Source of the DNA: Dipteronia dyeriana
Lineage: Eukaryota; Streptophyta; Magnoliopsida; Sapindales; Sapindaceae
Length of the DNA stretch: 64,000 bases
Assembly (NCBI GenBank): GCA_032871835.1
Contig: CM065297.1
Span: 18,466,098 to 18,530,097, forward strand
Direction of reading: 5' to 3'
Below the pieces are notes generated by a model. That model was not told the DNA's origin, did no database searches, and was given only the letters and a program-made list of their open reading frames with translations. Within the stretch, counting starts at the first letter, position 1; each line of letters opens with the position of its first letter. Shown one piece after another: positions 22,953 to 34,143 of the stretch. A program made the position numbers and the translations under genes.

Positions 22953-23579
22953 TTAAATAAACTCATCCTCAAGTTTGGCAATGATTTGTTTGGGTGGATA
23001 ATACTTCAAATATATCATCTTGTCAATCATTGGCTTGAACAAATATACTTCATATGGCAAGAACAATGTTGGATCTTTAAAATCCAAATCAAGAAAAATA
23101 ATCTTCAAATTACCCCAATAAAAATTATGTGGATTTTCAAATAAGTTATCACCATTGGAAACTTTATCAATAGAAATTGATTTAGCTTCCAGTTTTTCTT
23201 CAACCACATCTAAAGTGCAATCAATATCAATGGTTGGATCGCAGTCTTCAACTTCTAAGATCCAAGACTCATCTTCAATTACTTCGACAATTTTCACTTC
23301 ATACGAAATATCTTTAACTGTATCTTCTACATGACAAAAATCTTTAAAATAATCAATTGGAAGATATTCCTCATGCATTACATGTTTCATCACAGGTCAT
23401 GATTGGATCCTATCTATTCCAAATCTTTTCCGATCCTTTTGAAAGTCTTCCCACCAAATTAATGCATCGTTTTTCAAATAAATTTCTACAAGTAAAACTT
23501 TCAGACTTTCTTCAGTTTTCTGATAGGCAAAATATTCTTCAACTTCTTTCAACCAATTAATAAATTCTTCAGTTTTCAT
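22953..23579 (-). pseudogene. Retrotransposon gag remnant
   Basis: EEFINWLKEVEEYFAYQKTE and the following IWWEDFQKDRKR match the Gag core of plant Ty3/gypsy elements (WL..VE..F......WW). The frame is broken by a TGA (23397-23399), where Trp is usual after I-[QRT]-[ST], and continues in the same frame with HEEYLPIDYF, the expected F/YLP..Y Gag motif. After that the protein is an acidic sequence I do not recognise, ending at 22953. Confidence 0.7.
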
Positions 23580-24061
23580 ATGACTAGAAAAAAATCAGAG
23601 TCTTGGTTGATAATCATTATATCTCGAAAAACAATTATTGGAACCAAGAGAACCATTGAAACCCATTGAGAACCGAAATCAAAGTAAAAAAAAAAACGTA
23701 CCAAAACTCTGAGAACTGCTTACAAAAAATTAATTCACTCGCGGCTTCAGATGTGTTTGATGGTGGACGCAATCTGAAATATCTAGAACTCGTGAGACTG
23801 ATCTGAAATTTCTGGCACTGTTGAGGTTGATCTGCAAATTGTAACATTGTTGGGCTGATCCACAATTTCTGCTGTCTCTGAAGCTGATTGTTAATTCTCG
23901 GAACTATCATACAAACACTCTCATTCTTTTTTTTTTTCAATTTCGTTTCTTAACTTTTTTTTTTTTTAATGGGGGGATATGGAGGGTGAATATATGGTGT
24001 TTAGGAAGGTAGTTGATTGTGGTCCGTGGACACTGAGCCTAGCACAGAGGTAGACTCGGTC

Positions 24062-24073
24062 GCTCTGATACCA
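24062..24073 (-). other. tRNA-Met primer-binding site
   Basis: TGGTATCAGAGC on the minus strand, two bases inside the 5' LTR of the 22083-24639 element. Confidence 0.85.
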
Positions 24074-25511
24074 ATTGACACAGCGGGGTATAGCGAAAAT
24101 AAGAATGATCAATTTGTCGAACCCTGAGGCACACTCAGACGAACCTTGACGCAGCAACCGGTAGTTACCCAAGCATGGACCGCCATACAGGGGCCATCAT
24201 TCCCTAATCGTCGTTAGAAAATGGTGCTCTCGAATCTTCAAAGAGCATGTCGAATTCACGACAGATAAATGTTCCAAAGGAACGATTTTATTAAAATCAA
24301 TCAAAGGTTTAAAAGTTACAATAATTAAAAATAATAAGACTATTTATAATAAACTAATCCTAATACGACTCGAATACGACATTACTAAAAATACTAAAAT
24401 AAGAAAAGATCAAAACTAATCAGAATCTTTTAAGATTCATGGCTCCTAACTTGACTGGAAAACAAAGATCAAATCTTACCCAAAAGGTAAGTTTGATTTA
24501 TTTCTAAAACCTAAATTTAATTCCAAATCAAGCTAAAATAAATAAGTTTACTAAACAAGAAAAGATCAAAATTAAAAAAAATAAAAATAAAGAAATTGTT
24601 CGACATGAGCCGCGGTTCCTTCATCTTTATCCTACATCAAAATGAACGCCCTGAAGAAAAATTGGAGAAAAAGACTAGACCAGTTGATAATGCCAACAAG
24701 AAAAGTGAAGAGGTAAAAACCTGAACTGAAGTTAACTTAATGTGCATTGTTAACCCTTTCAAAAATGTATGTCAAACGCTTTATGTATTATTTGTTCCAT
24801 CTGAATTCTGGTTTCACTTTATAATTACCAGTTTAATTATTATTTCTTGAAAATGTTAAGTATATTCTAGCTCTTAAGCTTAGTAACAGATATAGTATAA
24901 TTTACTGAGGTATTTGATAAGTCTGGACCTAATGATAGTATTTCAGAGTTAAAGGCTTGGACTTATTTCATTAACATCAAGGCCTTGTTTAATTAGACAA
25001 TTTTTTATGACTTATCATGATTTATTATTCATGGTTCAGAATGTGACGGTTCTGAAGATCAAACTGTGCTGTAATTCTTGCAACCAGAAACTCCAAACGA
25101 ACTTGAAAGGCAGAGGTACAACTATGAAGCTATTATAAGTCTTATTATTTGTTTTTTTCAATGATCTCATCAATTTTAAGATTATGTAAACTATCCATTA
25201 TTCAATTGAAGCTTAACTCAGGATAAATTTGTCTTATAGGATTGGAAATGGTGGCGATGGACATGGAGAAGGATTTAGTAACCGTAAAGGGAACCACGAG
25301 CATGACTGAACTTAGATCCTGCATCAAGAAAGACTTTGAGGTTTTGGTTCCTGCAAAGAAAGACACTGTTCCAACTGAGAAGAAAGGCAGAGAAACTGGT
25401 GCCATCGGCAAGAAAGAAAAGGATGCTGGTGCTGTGGACAAGAAAAGAAGAGAAGTTGGTGCTGCAGAGAAGATCATGAGAGAAAACGAGACTGAATCCA
25501 CATACAAGAAA

Positions 25512-25554
25512 AGCAAAGGCAAAGGCAAAGGCAAAGGCAAAGGCAAAGGCAAAG
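25512..25554 (+). repeat. In-frame hexanucleotide (GGCAAA)n expansion
   Basis: Seven near-perfect copies of GGCAAA within the tail exon of HIPP copy 4 encode alternating Gly-Lys. Paralogous positions in copies 1-3 hold one or two units only. Confidence 0.9.
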
Positions 25555-25898
25555 ATACTGGTGCCATGAACAAGAAAAGAAAGGAAGTTGGTGACAAAAA
25601 GATTAGAGACAAAGACTCTGAACCTGAAGGCAGTGCCGGAGTGGATCACAAGAGTGAATACAAAGACAGCTGGGTCACCGCTGGATTAGCACCTAGCGTC
25701 TACTCAAACACGGGCTATGTCAACCCAAAGATAGATAAAGATGGTCACAGAAAAAATGAGGAAGCATCCGGTGGTAGTGATCAGTTGATTTTGTGTGATT
25801 ATAGTTTTCGTGATCGTTTTGTCCATCCTGTGAATTACTCCAATAAGTACAATATGTTCAGTGACGAGAATCCTCATTTGTTTTGTACTCTATCGTAA

Positions 25899-27284
25899 AC
25901 TGTTAAGGGAGAAAGAGATGGAACATTAGTAGTAGCTATAAGTTCAATTGTGCTCATGTGTATTGGGTGGGATGGGGTGCTGTAAAATAGAGTTTAGTTC
26001 GATTGCTCCAGGGGGGTAATAGATAGGATACATCATAACTTGTAGGTTCACGTTATGTTGAAGGAGATTTCTTTCTTTCTTTGTATATGTAATAGCTTCT
26101 TTTTGAAGCTGAATTTTGTTAGTTTTATTAATAAAAAAATGCTTTCAATTTAATAGTCCCCACAAATCTTTTGTAATATGTTTCAATGACAAATTGAGCT
26201 AAGAGCCTAAGACTAGAAAGAACTTGGAATTTTTAGAATATTTAACGGAGTAAGTTTCATGTTAGCTGTCAAAAGTCTGTTCCATAAAAACACAAATATC
26301 CAGAAGTCATCGAAGACTGTCATGAAAGATGATAGATGATCTTCCTTCCTCAATTTCCCCTTCGTAGATTATTTTTAATTAAACTTTATAATGTGTCCAT
26401 CGTTAGCAAGAAGAAATTGCAGAGAATTCGGTAAGGAGGAGTTTCCCCTCTCATTTTTTTTAAGGGGGTGTATTGAATTAGGATTTTCAAGAATATTTAA
26501 AGACTCTATAAATCTAGGTGTATTTAATTTGGACATTTAAAGACTTTAAAAAATTCTATATTAATCCAATGGTATTTAATTCAGATTTCTATGGATTTTT
26601 AAAGAGTTCTTCCAAATCCGGGTGTATGATCTAGGACTTTAAAAAAGTCTATAAAAGTAAATGTGTATTCAATTGAGACTAGATTTTAAAGGATTTTATT
26701 AGGTCATGGATTTGGTAAACTTGTGGTGAGAGATATAAATATCAAAGGCTATAATAAGTCCAGCATTCTCCTTAAGGATTTTGAGATTTTTTTTTTGCTA
26801 GGGTTCGTTGCTTCTATTTTCCTTTGTTTATCTTTTTCATGGTTGAACTTTTAAAATATGCTAGTTATGATTCTTGATATGCTTAACTTGATGAAAGTAG
26901 AGACAATAATGATGATTTATAGCCTATTCAATTGACAGTGACTGTTATTAGTTTTTATGTATTTTTGAAATATACAAAGACCTGGAACCCCTTTATTTTG
27001 ATAAATAACCAGAATATTTAAATTTATTTGTATAGGTTTTTCTATCTAGAAAATTACGAAAAATTATATGTAGATATAATGTTATATCTATTGTTATTCT
27101 ACAAAATTTTGTGATTTATAATGAGTATAAAAATTGTTAAAATTTTGGAGTGGACGAATGTCAATATTGATTTCTACCGGATATATTTAGGAAATAAGAA
27201 AAGAATGAATATTTTCAAATACAAATGACCATGAATTAAATCGATAATTTGTCTATCGCATACGCTGTATGTCTAGAATAATTT
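25899..27284. other. HIPP 3' flank and MITE-like AT-rich spacer
   Basis: 25899-26310 resembles the 3' flank of the other HIPP copies. At 26460-26700 repeats of GGGTGTATTxAATT and AAAGACTTTAxAAA resemble a common plant MITE type, but no clean end or target duplication was found. No gene was recognised. Confidence 0.4.
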
Positions 27285-27455
27285 TTGGAGTGGCCAGTGG
27301 CCACACATATATTACCTTTGATATTGTGCTTTCGGTCATACTTGAATCTCAATACCATAGACTCCAATCTCAATTGTAGGAGGAGGATTTGAACACGGGA
27401 CCTCATCTAGAGGTGTGGTTACCAACTAGGCCATACATGCAACCACAATTGTAAT
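27285..27455 (-). mobile_element. tRNA-derived SINE
   Basis: On the minus strand TGGCCTAGTTGG (27422-27433) fits the polymerase III A box and GTGTTCAAATCC (27385-27396) fits the B box, about 35 bp apart as in tRNA genes. The intervening part and 3' extension do not fold into a full tRNA, so a SINE head is the better reading. The 3' end is approximate. Confidence 0.65.
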
Positions 27456-27930
27456 AGGTTTTTTTTCCTTTTCATGGAAATTGCTAAAAATAGCACATTA
27501 GCACCATATAATATGAAAAATTCATTTTTATCACGTACGAAAGTTTAATCGGTAATAACTATATATTAAAAAAAATTCAGTATATATCCATAAAAAATAC
27601 ACCAAACATCAATTTTTATATTTTCTTTTGTTTTTTCTACCATCTTCTCCTTCTTCTCTCATCCTTTCTCTCATCAAATTCGAAATGGTTTCTTGCAAAT
27701 CGAACGACTAAAAGAACCACATTATTGTTCATACAAATCGACCCACTAGAGGAAGATTTGATCTCAGAATTGTGTTGAAGATTTGAAGAAATTATTAAAG
27801 AAAAACTTTTCCGATTTGTTCTAAATCGGTTTAAAGTGTGTATATCTCTTTCATTTGTTCATTAATTAAGTTGCAAATAGTTATTTTAACATGATTTTAG
27901 CGTTATTACATCACTTTTGTGTGTATTTTG

Positions 27931-28422
27931 TAGGGATGACCATTTAAGGTAAAATGGAAAAATTGGAGGGAGGGGGGGTGTATGATTTTTATCCCCAAAT
28001 TAAAATGGAGATGAGGATGGGGGGACCTGTCCCCATCTCCATTTCCTCATTTACACCACAAATTTCTTGAAATATGAATGGGGATGAGGATGGAGATGGT
28101 TATTTCTCCAAAATATTATAATATTATATATAATATATATTAATATATATTTATTTTTATATTTTCAATATTTTTATCATTTATATTTTACTAACTATAT
28201 ATACATCTTTAATATGTAATTTTTACTGATACTAGGAAAATGGGGGAATGAGAAAACAAGGGGAAACGAAAAAAAATGAGGAAATGAGGAAATGAGGACG
28301 AGGATGGGGGGACCTCCCCTAAAACTATCCCATCCCCATTTTTCCCAAATTTGGGATTGGGGATGGGGGGACCGGGATGGGGGGACCTACATCCGTCCCT
28401 ATTTCTCCATTGGCCATCTGTA
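27931..28422. mobile_element. hAT-type MITE, 492 bp
   Basis: Ends TAGGGATGACCATT and (reverse complement) TACAGATGGCCAAT, with perfect 8-bp flanks GTATTTTG at 27923-27930 and 28423-28430. The interior is rich in GGGGATGGGGAC and its complement, typical of this MITE type. It lies inside the Mutator-like element. Confidence 0.8.
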
Positions 28423-28690
28423 GTATTTTGTGAAGAATGAAATTAAATTAGGTTTTAAGTTTTTTTTTTTCCAAAAGATTTCAGATTTCAGATTTCATTG
28501 TTAAAAAAAACTTAAAATCTTTTTTAAAAATTTGAAACGTTGGGGGGGAAAGGAAAATGGGGATGGGGATGGGGATGGGGGGACCTACATCCGTCCATAT
28601 TTTCCCATTAGCCATCCCTAGTATTTTGTGAAGAATGAAATTAAATTAGGTTTCAAGTTTTTTTTTCAAAAGATTTCAAATATCATTGGT
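28383..28690. repeat. 198-bp offset tandem duplication
   Basis: The block GGACCTACATCCGTCC through TTTTGTGAAGAATG and AAATTAAATTAGGTTT occurs at about 28383 and again 198 bp downstream. It includes the right end of the 27931-28422 MITE plus flank, so the duplication happened after the MITE inserted. Confidence 0.8.
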
Positions 28691-29215
28691 ACGAAAACAT
28701 GAAATCTTTTTAAAAAAATTTGAAATGTCGACAAAACTTGAAATTTTCCATAAAAACTTCAAATGTTGACAAAAACATGAAATCTTTAGTAAAATTTGAA
28801 ATATTCTGTAAAAAAAAACTTGAAATATTGACAAAACTTGAAATCTTCTAGAAAAAACTTAAAATCTTATGTGATGACAACCTCTTATATTCCGGCTGCT
28901 ATTCCGGCTTCTCCGGTGACGGTGCCCTCTTCTCTCCCGGCCAGGCCGTTTCTCCCTCGATGACAACTAGTGCTGTAAATATGGACCGGGCCGAGACAAG
29001 TCGGTTCGCGAAGGAAAACGGGTCGTGCCAAGCACAGGCCGTGTAGGAGGCAGGCTAGGCCAAAGCCCCGAACGAGACATGCCGCGTGCCGAGCCTCAGG
29101 GGCCAGGTCAGACGGGATGGCCCACCACGGCATATGTAGCCGGCTTGCTAGGCTAATGGACCGGCACGCCGGCCTGACAATTCGACCGTTTGTCTGTTTG
29201 TTTTTTTAAAATATT

Positions 29216-29318
29216 CCCTCCAACGACTGGAATTTAAAATCCAGCTGTTGGCTGACGTCATCACTGTGATGACGTCAGCCAACCCAACGACTGGATTTTG
29301 AATTCCAGCCGTTGGAGG
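29216..29318. repeat. Near-perfect 103-bp palindrome with TGACGTCA sites
   Basis: Arms CCTCCAACGACTGGAATT and TCCAGCCGTTGGAGG pair across the interval. The centre is a tight hairpin, GGCTGACGTCATCA-CTG-TGATGACGTCAGCC. Each arm carries TGACGTCA-type sequence, a bZIP-binding palindrome. It lies in the 5' subterminal region of the hAT element, upstream of its transposase. Confidence 0.85.
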
Positions 29319-29755
29319 CTTCAAAAATTACAAAAAACCCCCTGAAGTCTTTCAAATTTAATTTTTGACCCACAAATCAAATTTTTATATAAATACTTCC
29401 ATCCATTACATTTTCCATTCACTCTCTCTCTATCATTCTCTCAATCTCTCATTTTCTCAAATCTCAATCTCTACACTTTTTCATCAATTTCATTATTACT
29501 CTCTCTACAAAATTTTTAATACCAATTTCCTATCTTATTCTCTAAATTTTCCACCAACACACCAAAGTTGAAAGGTACAATTTTCTTATTACTTTTGTTG
29601 AAACATTTTTTGATAGTAAATTTATAATTTTATGTTTAGACTTTAGTTATTAAATGATAACATTTTTATTTAGTTAGTTAGTTTATCAATTTTTGTGCAT
29701 ACTTAGTTAATTTTAATATCATTGTTTAGTATATTAAGATTTTTAAGTTTAGTAT

Positions 29756-31243
29756 CACTACTAGAACAAATGGGTTTTATTACTGTTAAAAACCGTTATA
29801 AACGTTATTTTATGACGGTTTAAAAACATCATTAAATGCAGTATCAAGAATTGATTTTTGACGCCTTAATAAGCATCATAAATTCTTGACGCTTTTAAAC
29901 CATCATAAACATATGACGGTGAATTTCCATCATAAAAAAAAAGGTCATGCAATGTTGACCGTGTTTAACCATCATCCATTTTTTATAGTTATAAATTGTC
30001 AAAACAATCATTATTATTTTCTTTACAAAATAATTATTTTAATAAAAATTATTACATTAAATGAAATGAAATTTTATATTACCATAAATATAGATTTCCG
30101 TATATAAGTAAATAAAAATTGCATTACAAAAATAAACTTATAATAAAAACAATAATTATCAAATTTCAAAATTTTATTAAAAACGAACAATAATGTCATT
30201 AGAGATTTATAGTACATGTATTCTAGAACCAACCAGATTTTCTACAATCTTAAAAAAAAAAACCTAATTTTCTACAACATCAATGAGATGAATCATGTCT
30301 CCAAGCCAATGCTGCCACAAATCTATCCATCCTTGAAAAAAATATCTCAACATTAACAAGTTTCAAATGCAGTATAATTACCTGTTGCAAGAAAAAATAA
30401 TAATGAAGTCGCTCAAACATATAAAATTGTTGATAAAAAACGTTTAAATATCTATGAAATTCTAAACACATGAAACAAAAAATAAAAAATAAATCTAAAC
30501 ACACATGGAGATGATTCTTCACATGAGATATTTATAGGTTTTTTTATGTTGGGTGTATCCTGCTCATCCTATAAAATTCTAACATTATATACTTGTTAAT
30601 TTTTTTGCTCATATTCAACCATAAACAAAAAACATAATATTCAATTAATACCCACTCTCAAAGCATAAATGGCGTCTGAAACCTCGGCATCGACATGGTG
30701 CGAAATTCGGACGGTGTGGAGATAGAGTGTTATCGCATCCTACCCGACGGATTTTTGTAGAGTCAAACTGCCTCCATGGAAATGGGAATGAAGGATAACT
30801 AAAAAAAATAGGAGTGAAAGAGATGCCATGTGCAAAGGAGTTAAAAAGAAACTTTTAGGGTTTTGGTAGCTGTATGTGAGAGTAAAAGATTGTGTGCATT
30901 AACATGTATTGTAGATATTATAATAACCATCAAGGGTGTGACACATGTCAATTTTAAAATTATCACAATAATCTATAATTTTTTATGGTTTTTAAATATC
31001 AATACTTCTTGACGGTTTTTGAATATCAACACTAGTTGATGGTTTTTAAAAACCATCAATACTGAATGACATTATATAAAAGCGTCATTAACTCTTAATA
31101 GTTTTTAAAAAGCCATCATAGTTTTATGACGGTTTTTAAAAGCATCAAAATTTGATGATGGTTTTTAAAAACTATCACATAGGTTTGATGGTTAAGAAAA
31201 CCATTATAAATAAGTGTCATAAAACACTCAATTTTTTGTAGTG
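29756..31243. mobile_element. Non-autonomous CACTA (En/Spm) element, 1.49 kb
   Basis: Begins CACTACTAGAACAAA and ends TTTTTTGTAGTG, with the 3-bp flank TAT on both sides (29753-29755, 31244-31246), the CACTA hallmark. Subterminal zones contain many direct and inverted copies of ATGACGGTTTTTAAAA / TTTAAAAACCATCA, the expected transposase-binding repeats. No transposase is present; the internal part is AT-rich. Confidence 0.9.
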
Positions 31244-31681
31244 TATTAACTTTAATATTTGTTGTTAATAAATTTAGAAATTTAATTTGTATTATTGAAT
31301 ATAATTTTTTTAATAAGTAAATTATGAATTTTAAGTGTAGTAGTTAAGTTTAATTTTTTTGTTAGTAAATTATGAGTTTTAAATCTAGTAGAAACATTTT
31401 AATATTTTGTGTTAATTATGTTTTGTTAGTAAGTTAAGATTTTTAGGTGTAGTATTTAATTTAATATATATTGTTAGTAAATTTATCAATTTAATTTGTA
31501 TTAGTGAATTTAATATTTTTTATTAGTAAATTATGAATTTTAAGTATAGTATAAACATTTTAATATTTTGTGTTAGTATATTATGAATTTTAAGTGTAGT
31601 AGTTAAAATTATTTTGTTACTAAATACTGATTTTTAATATGACTATTAATGATTATAATGTTCATATTTGTACTTCAGAAA

Positions 31682-33655
31682 ATGGATCATTACCAACAGC
31701 CTTATTTTTCGGATGGTTTGAATATACTCAACGATGAATTTCATAATTCAGAGCCGACCCATACTCAAGCGGGACCTTCAGGTTCCGCTGTTACACCAAT
31801 ATCACGTCCCAAAAGATTAACATCAGATTTGTGGCAGTGTTTCAACTTAGTCCAAATGACACTCCCAGACGGGACGACCGAACCCATAGTTAAATGTAAG
31901 TTTTGTCATAAGGATTATGCCACAAGTTAGAGGGGAACCAGATATTTGAGAAGGCATATGCACAAATGTATGCTTGCATATACACAAATGTATGCTTGCA
32001 TATGGACATGTAGACACTACAACCCAGACACAACTACAACGACACCCATACGGGTCCATTACGACGTGACAGTTCGACGTCATGCATGCTAGAGAGTGTT
32101 TGACACGATACATTACACAAATTGATCAACCGATCAGTGTTGGTGACAGTCCATTTTTTAAAGAATTAATCACATCTGCATACAACCCCCAATTTGAACC
32201 TGTTTGTAGAACCACCACTAAAAATGATTTGATAAGATTATTTGAAACCCAAAGAGATGACTTGATTGCTGATATACAACATTTAAGTGTCTTTGTTGTA
32301 TTAACTTCTGATATTTGGAATGCATGTTCCAAATAGGACTATTTATGTGTCACATGACACTATTTAGATTATGAATGGAGGATAACAAAAAGAATTCTTG
32401 GTTTTCGCCCTATGGATTTTGCAGATATAATAGAAAATATTTTTAATGTCATTCTTTCTATTTTAGAAACTTATGAAATCATGCATCACATCCTTTCAAT
32501 CACATTAGATAATGCATTTGCAAATACTAGTTCTTTTGCATTGTTTGTTGCAAGAAATATCTCACAAGATGGAGGTTATTTCTTCCATCAACGGTGTGCA
32601 TGTCATATTATAAATTTAGTTATACAGGCTGGTTTAAAGCAGGTAAACGACCAAATAGATCGCATCAGAGATGCCAATTCTTGGATTTACACTTCTAATC
32701 CTAGATTTAGTGAATTCAGGAGACACTGTAAATTAAACGGTCTCAAACCCCGATGATTCAAAAATGATATGCCTGTAAGGTGGAACTTTACTTATTTAAT
32801 GCTGGACAATTGTTTGGATTATGATACAACCATTACATGTTTTTATAACATGAAATTGGACGAAACTGGTAGTCCTGAAGCAAAAACACTTACCACAGAC
32901 GATTGGTATGTGGCAAGAGGTTTTTGTTCAATTTTTAAAGATTTTTTATAATGCCACTTTAACTCTTTCCAGGGTCTATTACCCCACATCTTCCCAGGTA
33001 ATTCATCAGATAGTGGAAATGTCTGAAGTGTTAAACGGTTATAGAGAAGATGAACATCTAGGCGCTGCAGTTGTTGCCATGGAGACAAAGTTGAAAAAAA
33101 ATATTGGGCTAACATTCCTAGGGTTAAATTATCTGGTTTAGAAGTTTTGCTTGAGTTTATTGGTACTAATTTATCAATAGATTATTCTGAACAAATTACT
33201 GACATTCGAACCAAGTTGTTCCACATTTTTCGAATTTATGAGAGCAGGTTTGACAACATTGACACCCCCCAATCAACACAACCGGAGACAAAGCCGAATC
33301 AAACAAGTTGGAGCCGAATCAAACGACGAAAAAAGGACAAATCTGCAAGTACTTCTTTAGGGCAAAGATCTGACCCATCTTCTTGTACATAACTAATTAG
33401 GTACCTTGAAGCACGGTTCGATACTGTTGAAGACAAGGAAGAGTTTGATTTGTTGTTATGGTGAAAGACCTATATGTACAGATATCCAGTTCTGTCACAC
33501 CTAGCACGCGACGTACTGGTTATTCCCGTGTCAACGATATCTTCAGAATAAGCTTTCAACACCAGTGGATGTATAATTGAACTAAGAAGAAGCTGTTTGT
33601 CTCCGGAGATGGAGTTATTAACATGCCTTTGAGATTGGAAGCATGCTAAAAAAAT
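31682..33655 (+). pseudogene. hAT transposase (BED-finger, RICESLEEPER-type), decayed
   Basis: The start MDHYQQPYFSDG is followed by a BED-type finger (KCKFCHKDYATS, then RYLRRHMHKC). The hAT core follows with SDIW, FHQRCACHIINLVIQAGL and VRWN, and the C-terminal dimerisation motif comes last (RYPVLSHLARDVLVIPVSTI through DWKHA). Successive parts keep one frame for long stretches but contain many stops: TAG at 31928, TAG and TGA near 32334-32355, TGA at 32754, a frame change after about 32950, TGA near 33461, TAA near 33550 and TGA near 33632. A 22-bp duplication is present at about 31960-32003. It cannot make transposase now. Confidence 0.85.
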
Positions 33656-34113
33656 GTTGTAAAATTAAACTGTAGATAAAGAACTTATTCTAAATTTCAA
33701 CAGTACATATATTGATGAGCCTTCCTGCAGTGGTCAGGGCCAGAACTAGGTTATACTTTTACATGTGTATTTACTTGCAAGTTGTAATACGATTTCACTT
33801 TTTTTCCCTTATCAAGTTTTTATCCCACTTAGTTTTTCTTGGTAAGGTTTTTAATGAGACAATCATGTAAATATGTAATACTGAATTCTATAAGTGAAAA
33901 ATAATTAAATAAATAAAAAATTGTTCATTTCATATTTTCGTAATTACATCTATTTTTATTATTTTGTATTACTTTATCTTTAATAAATTATTATTTTTCA
34001 TATTAATTATTTCAAAAGATAAACAAATTAATTTGAAAATCACAATAATATAATTGAATTGTTAAATTGATAAAACAAACAATTGTTTTTTTTGTATATT
34101 ACTGCATTTTCCG

Positions 34114-34143
34114 TAAAACCCTAAACCCTAAACCCTAAACCTA
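34114..34143. repeat. Short telomere-type repeat (CCCTAAA)3
   Basis: AAACCCTAAACCCTAAACCC is followed by a further degenerate unit. This matches the plant telomere repeat and lies within the 3' part of the hAT element. Confidence 0.9.

Larger units (their letters stand above)
22083..24639 (-). mobile_element. Non-autonomous LTR retrotransposon, 2.56 kb
   Basis: Two LTRs (22083-22643 and 24076-24639, about 560 bp, highly similar) are flanked by the perfect 5-bp duplication AAATG (22078-22082 and 24640-24644). On the minus strand the primer-binding site TGGTATCAGAGC (24062-24073, complementary to initiator tRNA-Met) follows the 5' LTR, and a purine tract AAGAAGGGG precedes the 3' LTR. Only 1.43 kb lies between the LTRs and it carries a gag remnant but no protease, reverse transcriptase or integrase. 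The element therefore depended on enzymes in trans. It interrupts the coding sequence of HIPP copy 4. Confidence 0.93.
21850..25898 (+). pseudogene. HIPP copy 4, split by an LTR retrotransposon
   Basis: The 5' part (21850-22082) is a worn first HMA domain: GVES, NKLEVKGKANHDRTQRMVK and HIFPLPEI are recognisable, but the metal-binding Cys pair is gone and an in-frame stop interrupts it. A 2.56-kb LTR element sits at 22083-24639. Beyond it the linker resumes in frame (ERPEEKLEKKTRPVDNANKK, exon end 24712). A second HMA exon (25040-25115, CNSC pair) and a tail exon (25240-25898) ending in CTLS, a CaaX-type box, follow. Introns after the insertion keep GT-AG. The pattern HMA1-linker-HMA2-tail is that of two-domain HIPPs. 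The 3' half is undamaged, the 5' half is not, and no leader exon was found. Confidence 0.8.

Noticed and set aside
26460..26700. Complete MITE with GGGTGTATTGAATT ends
   Set aside because: Internal repeats fit a common MITE type, but the opposite terminus and a target duplication were not found.
27385..27433. tRNA gene on the minus strand
   Set aside because: A and B boxes fit, but acceptor and anticodon stems do not pair; a SINE head explains the signal better.
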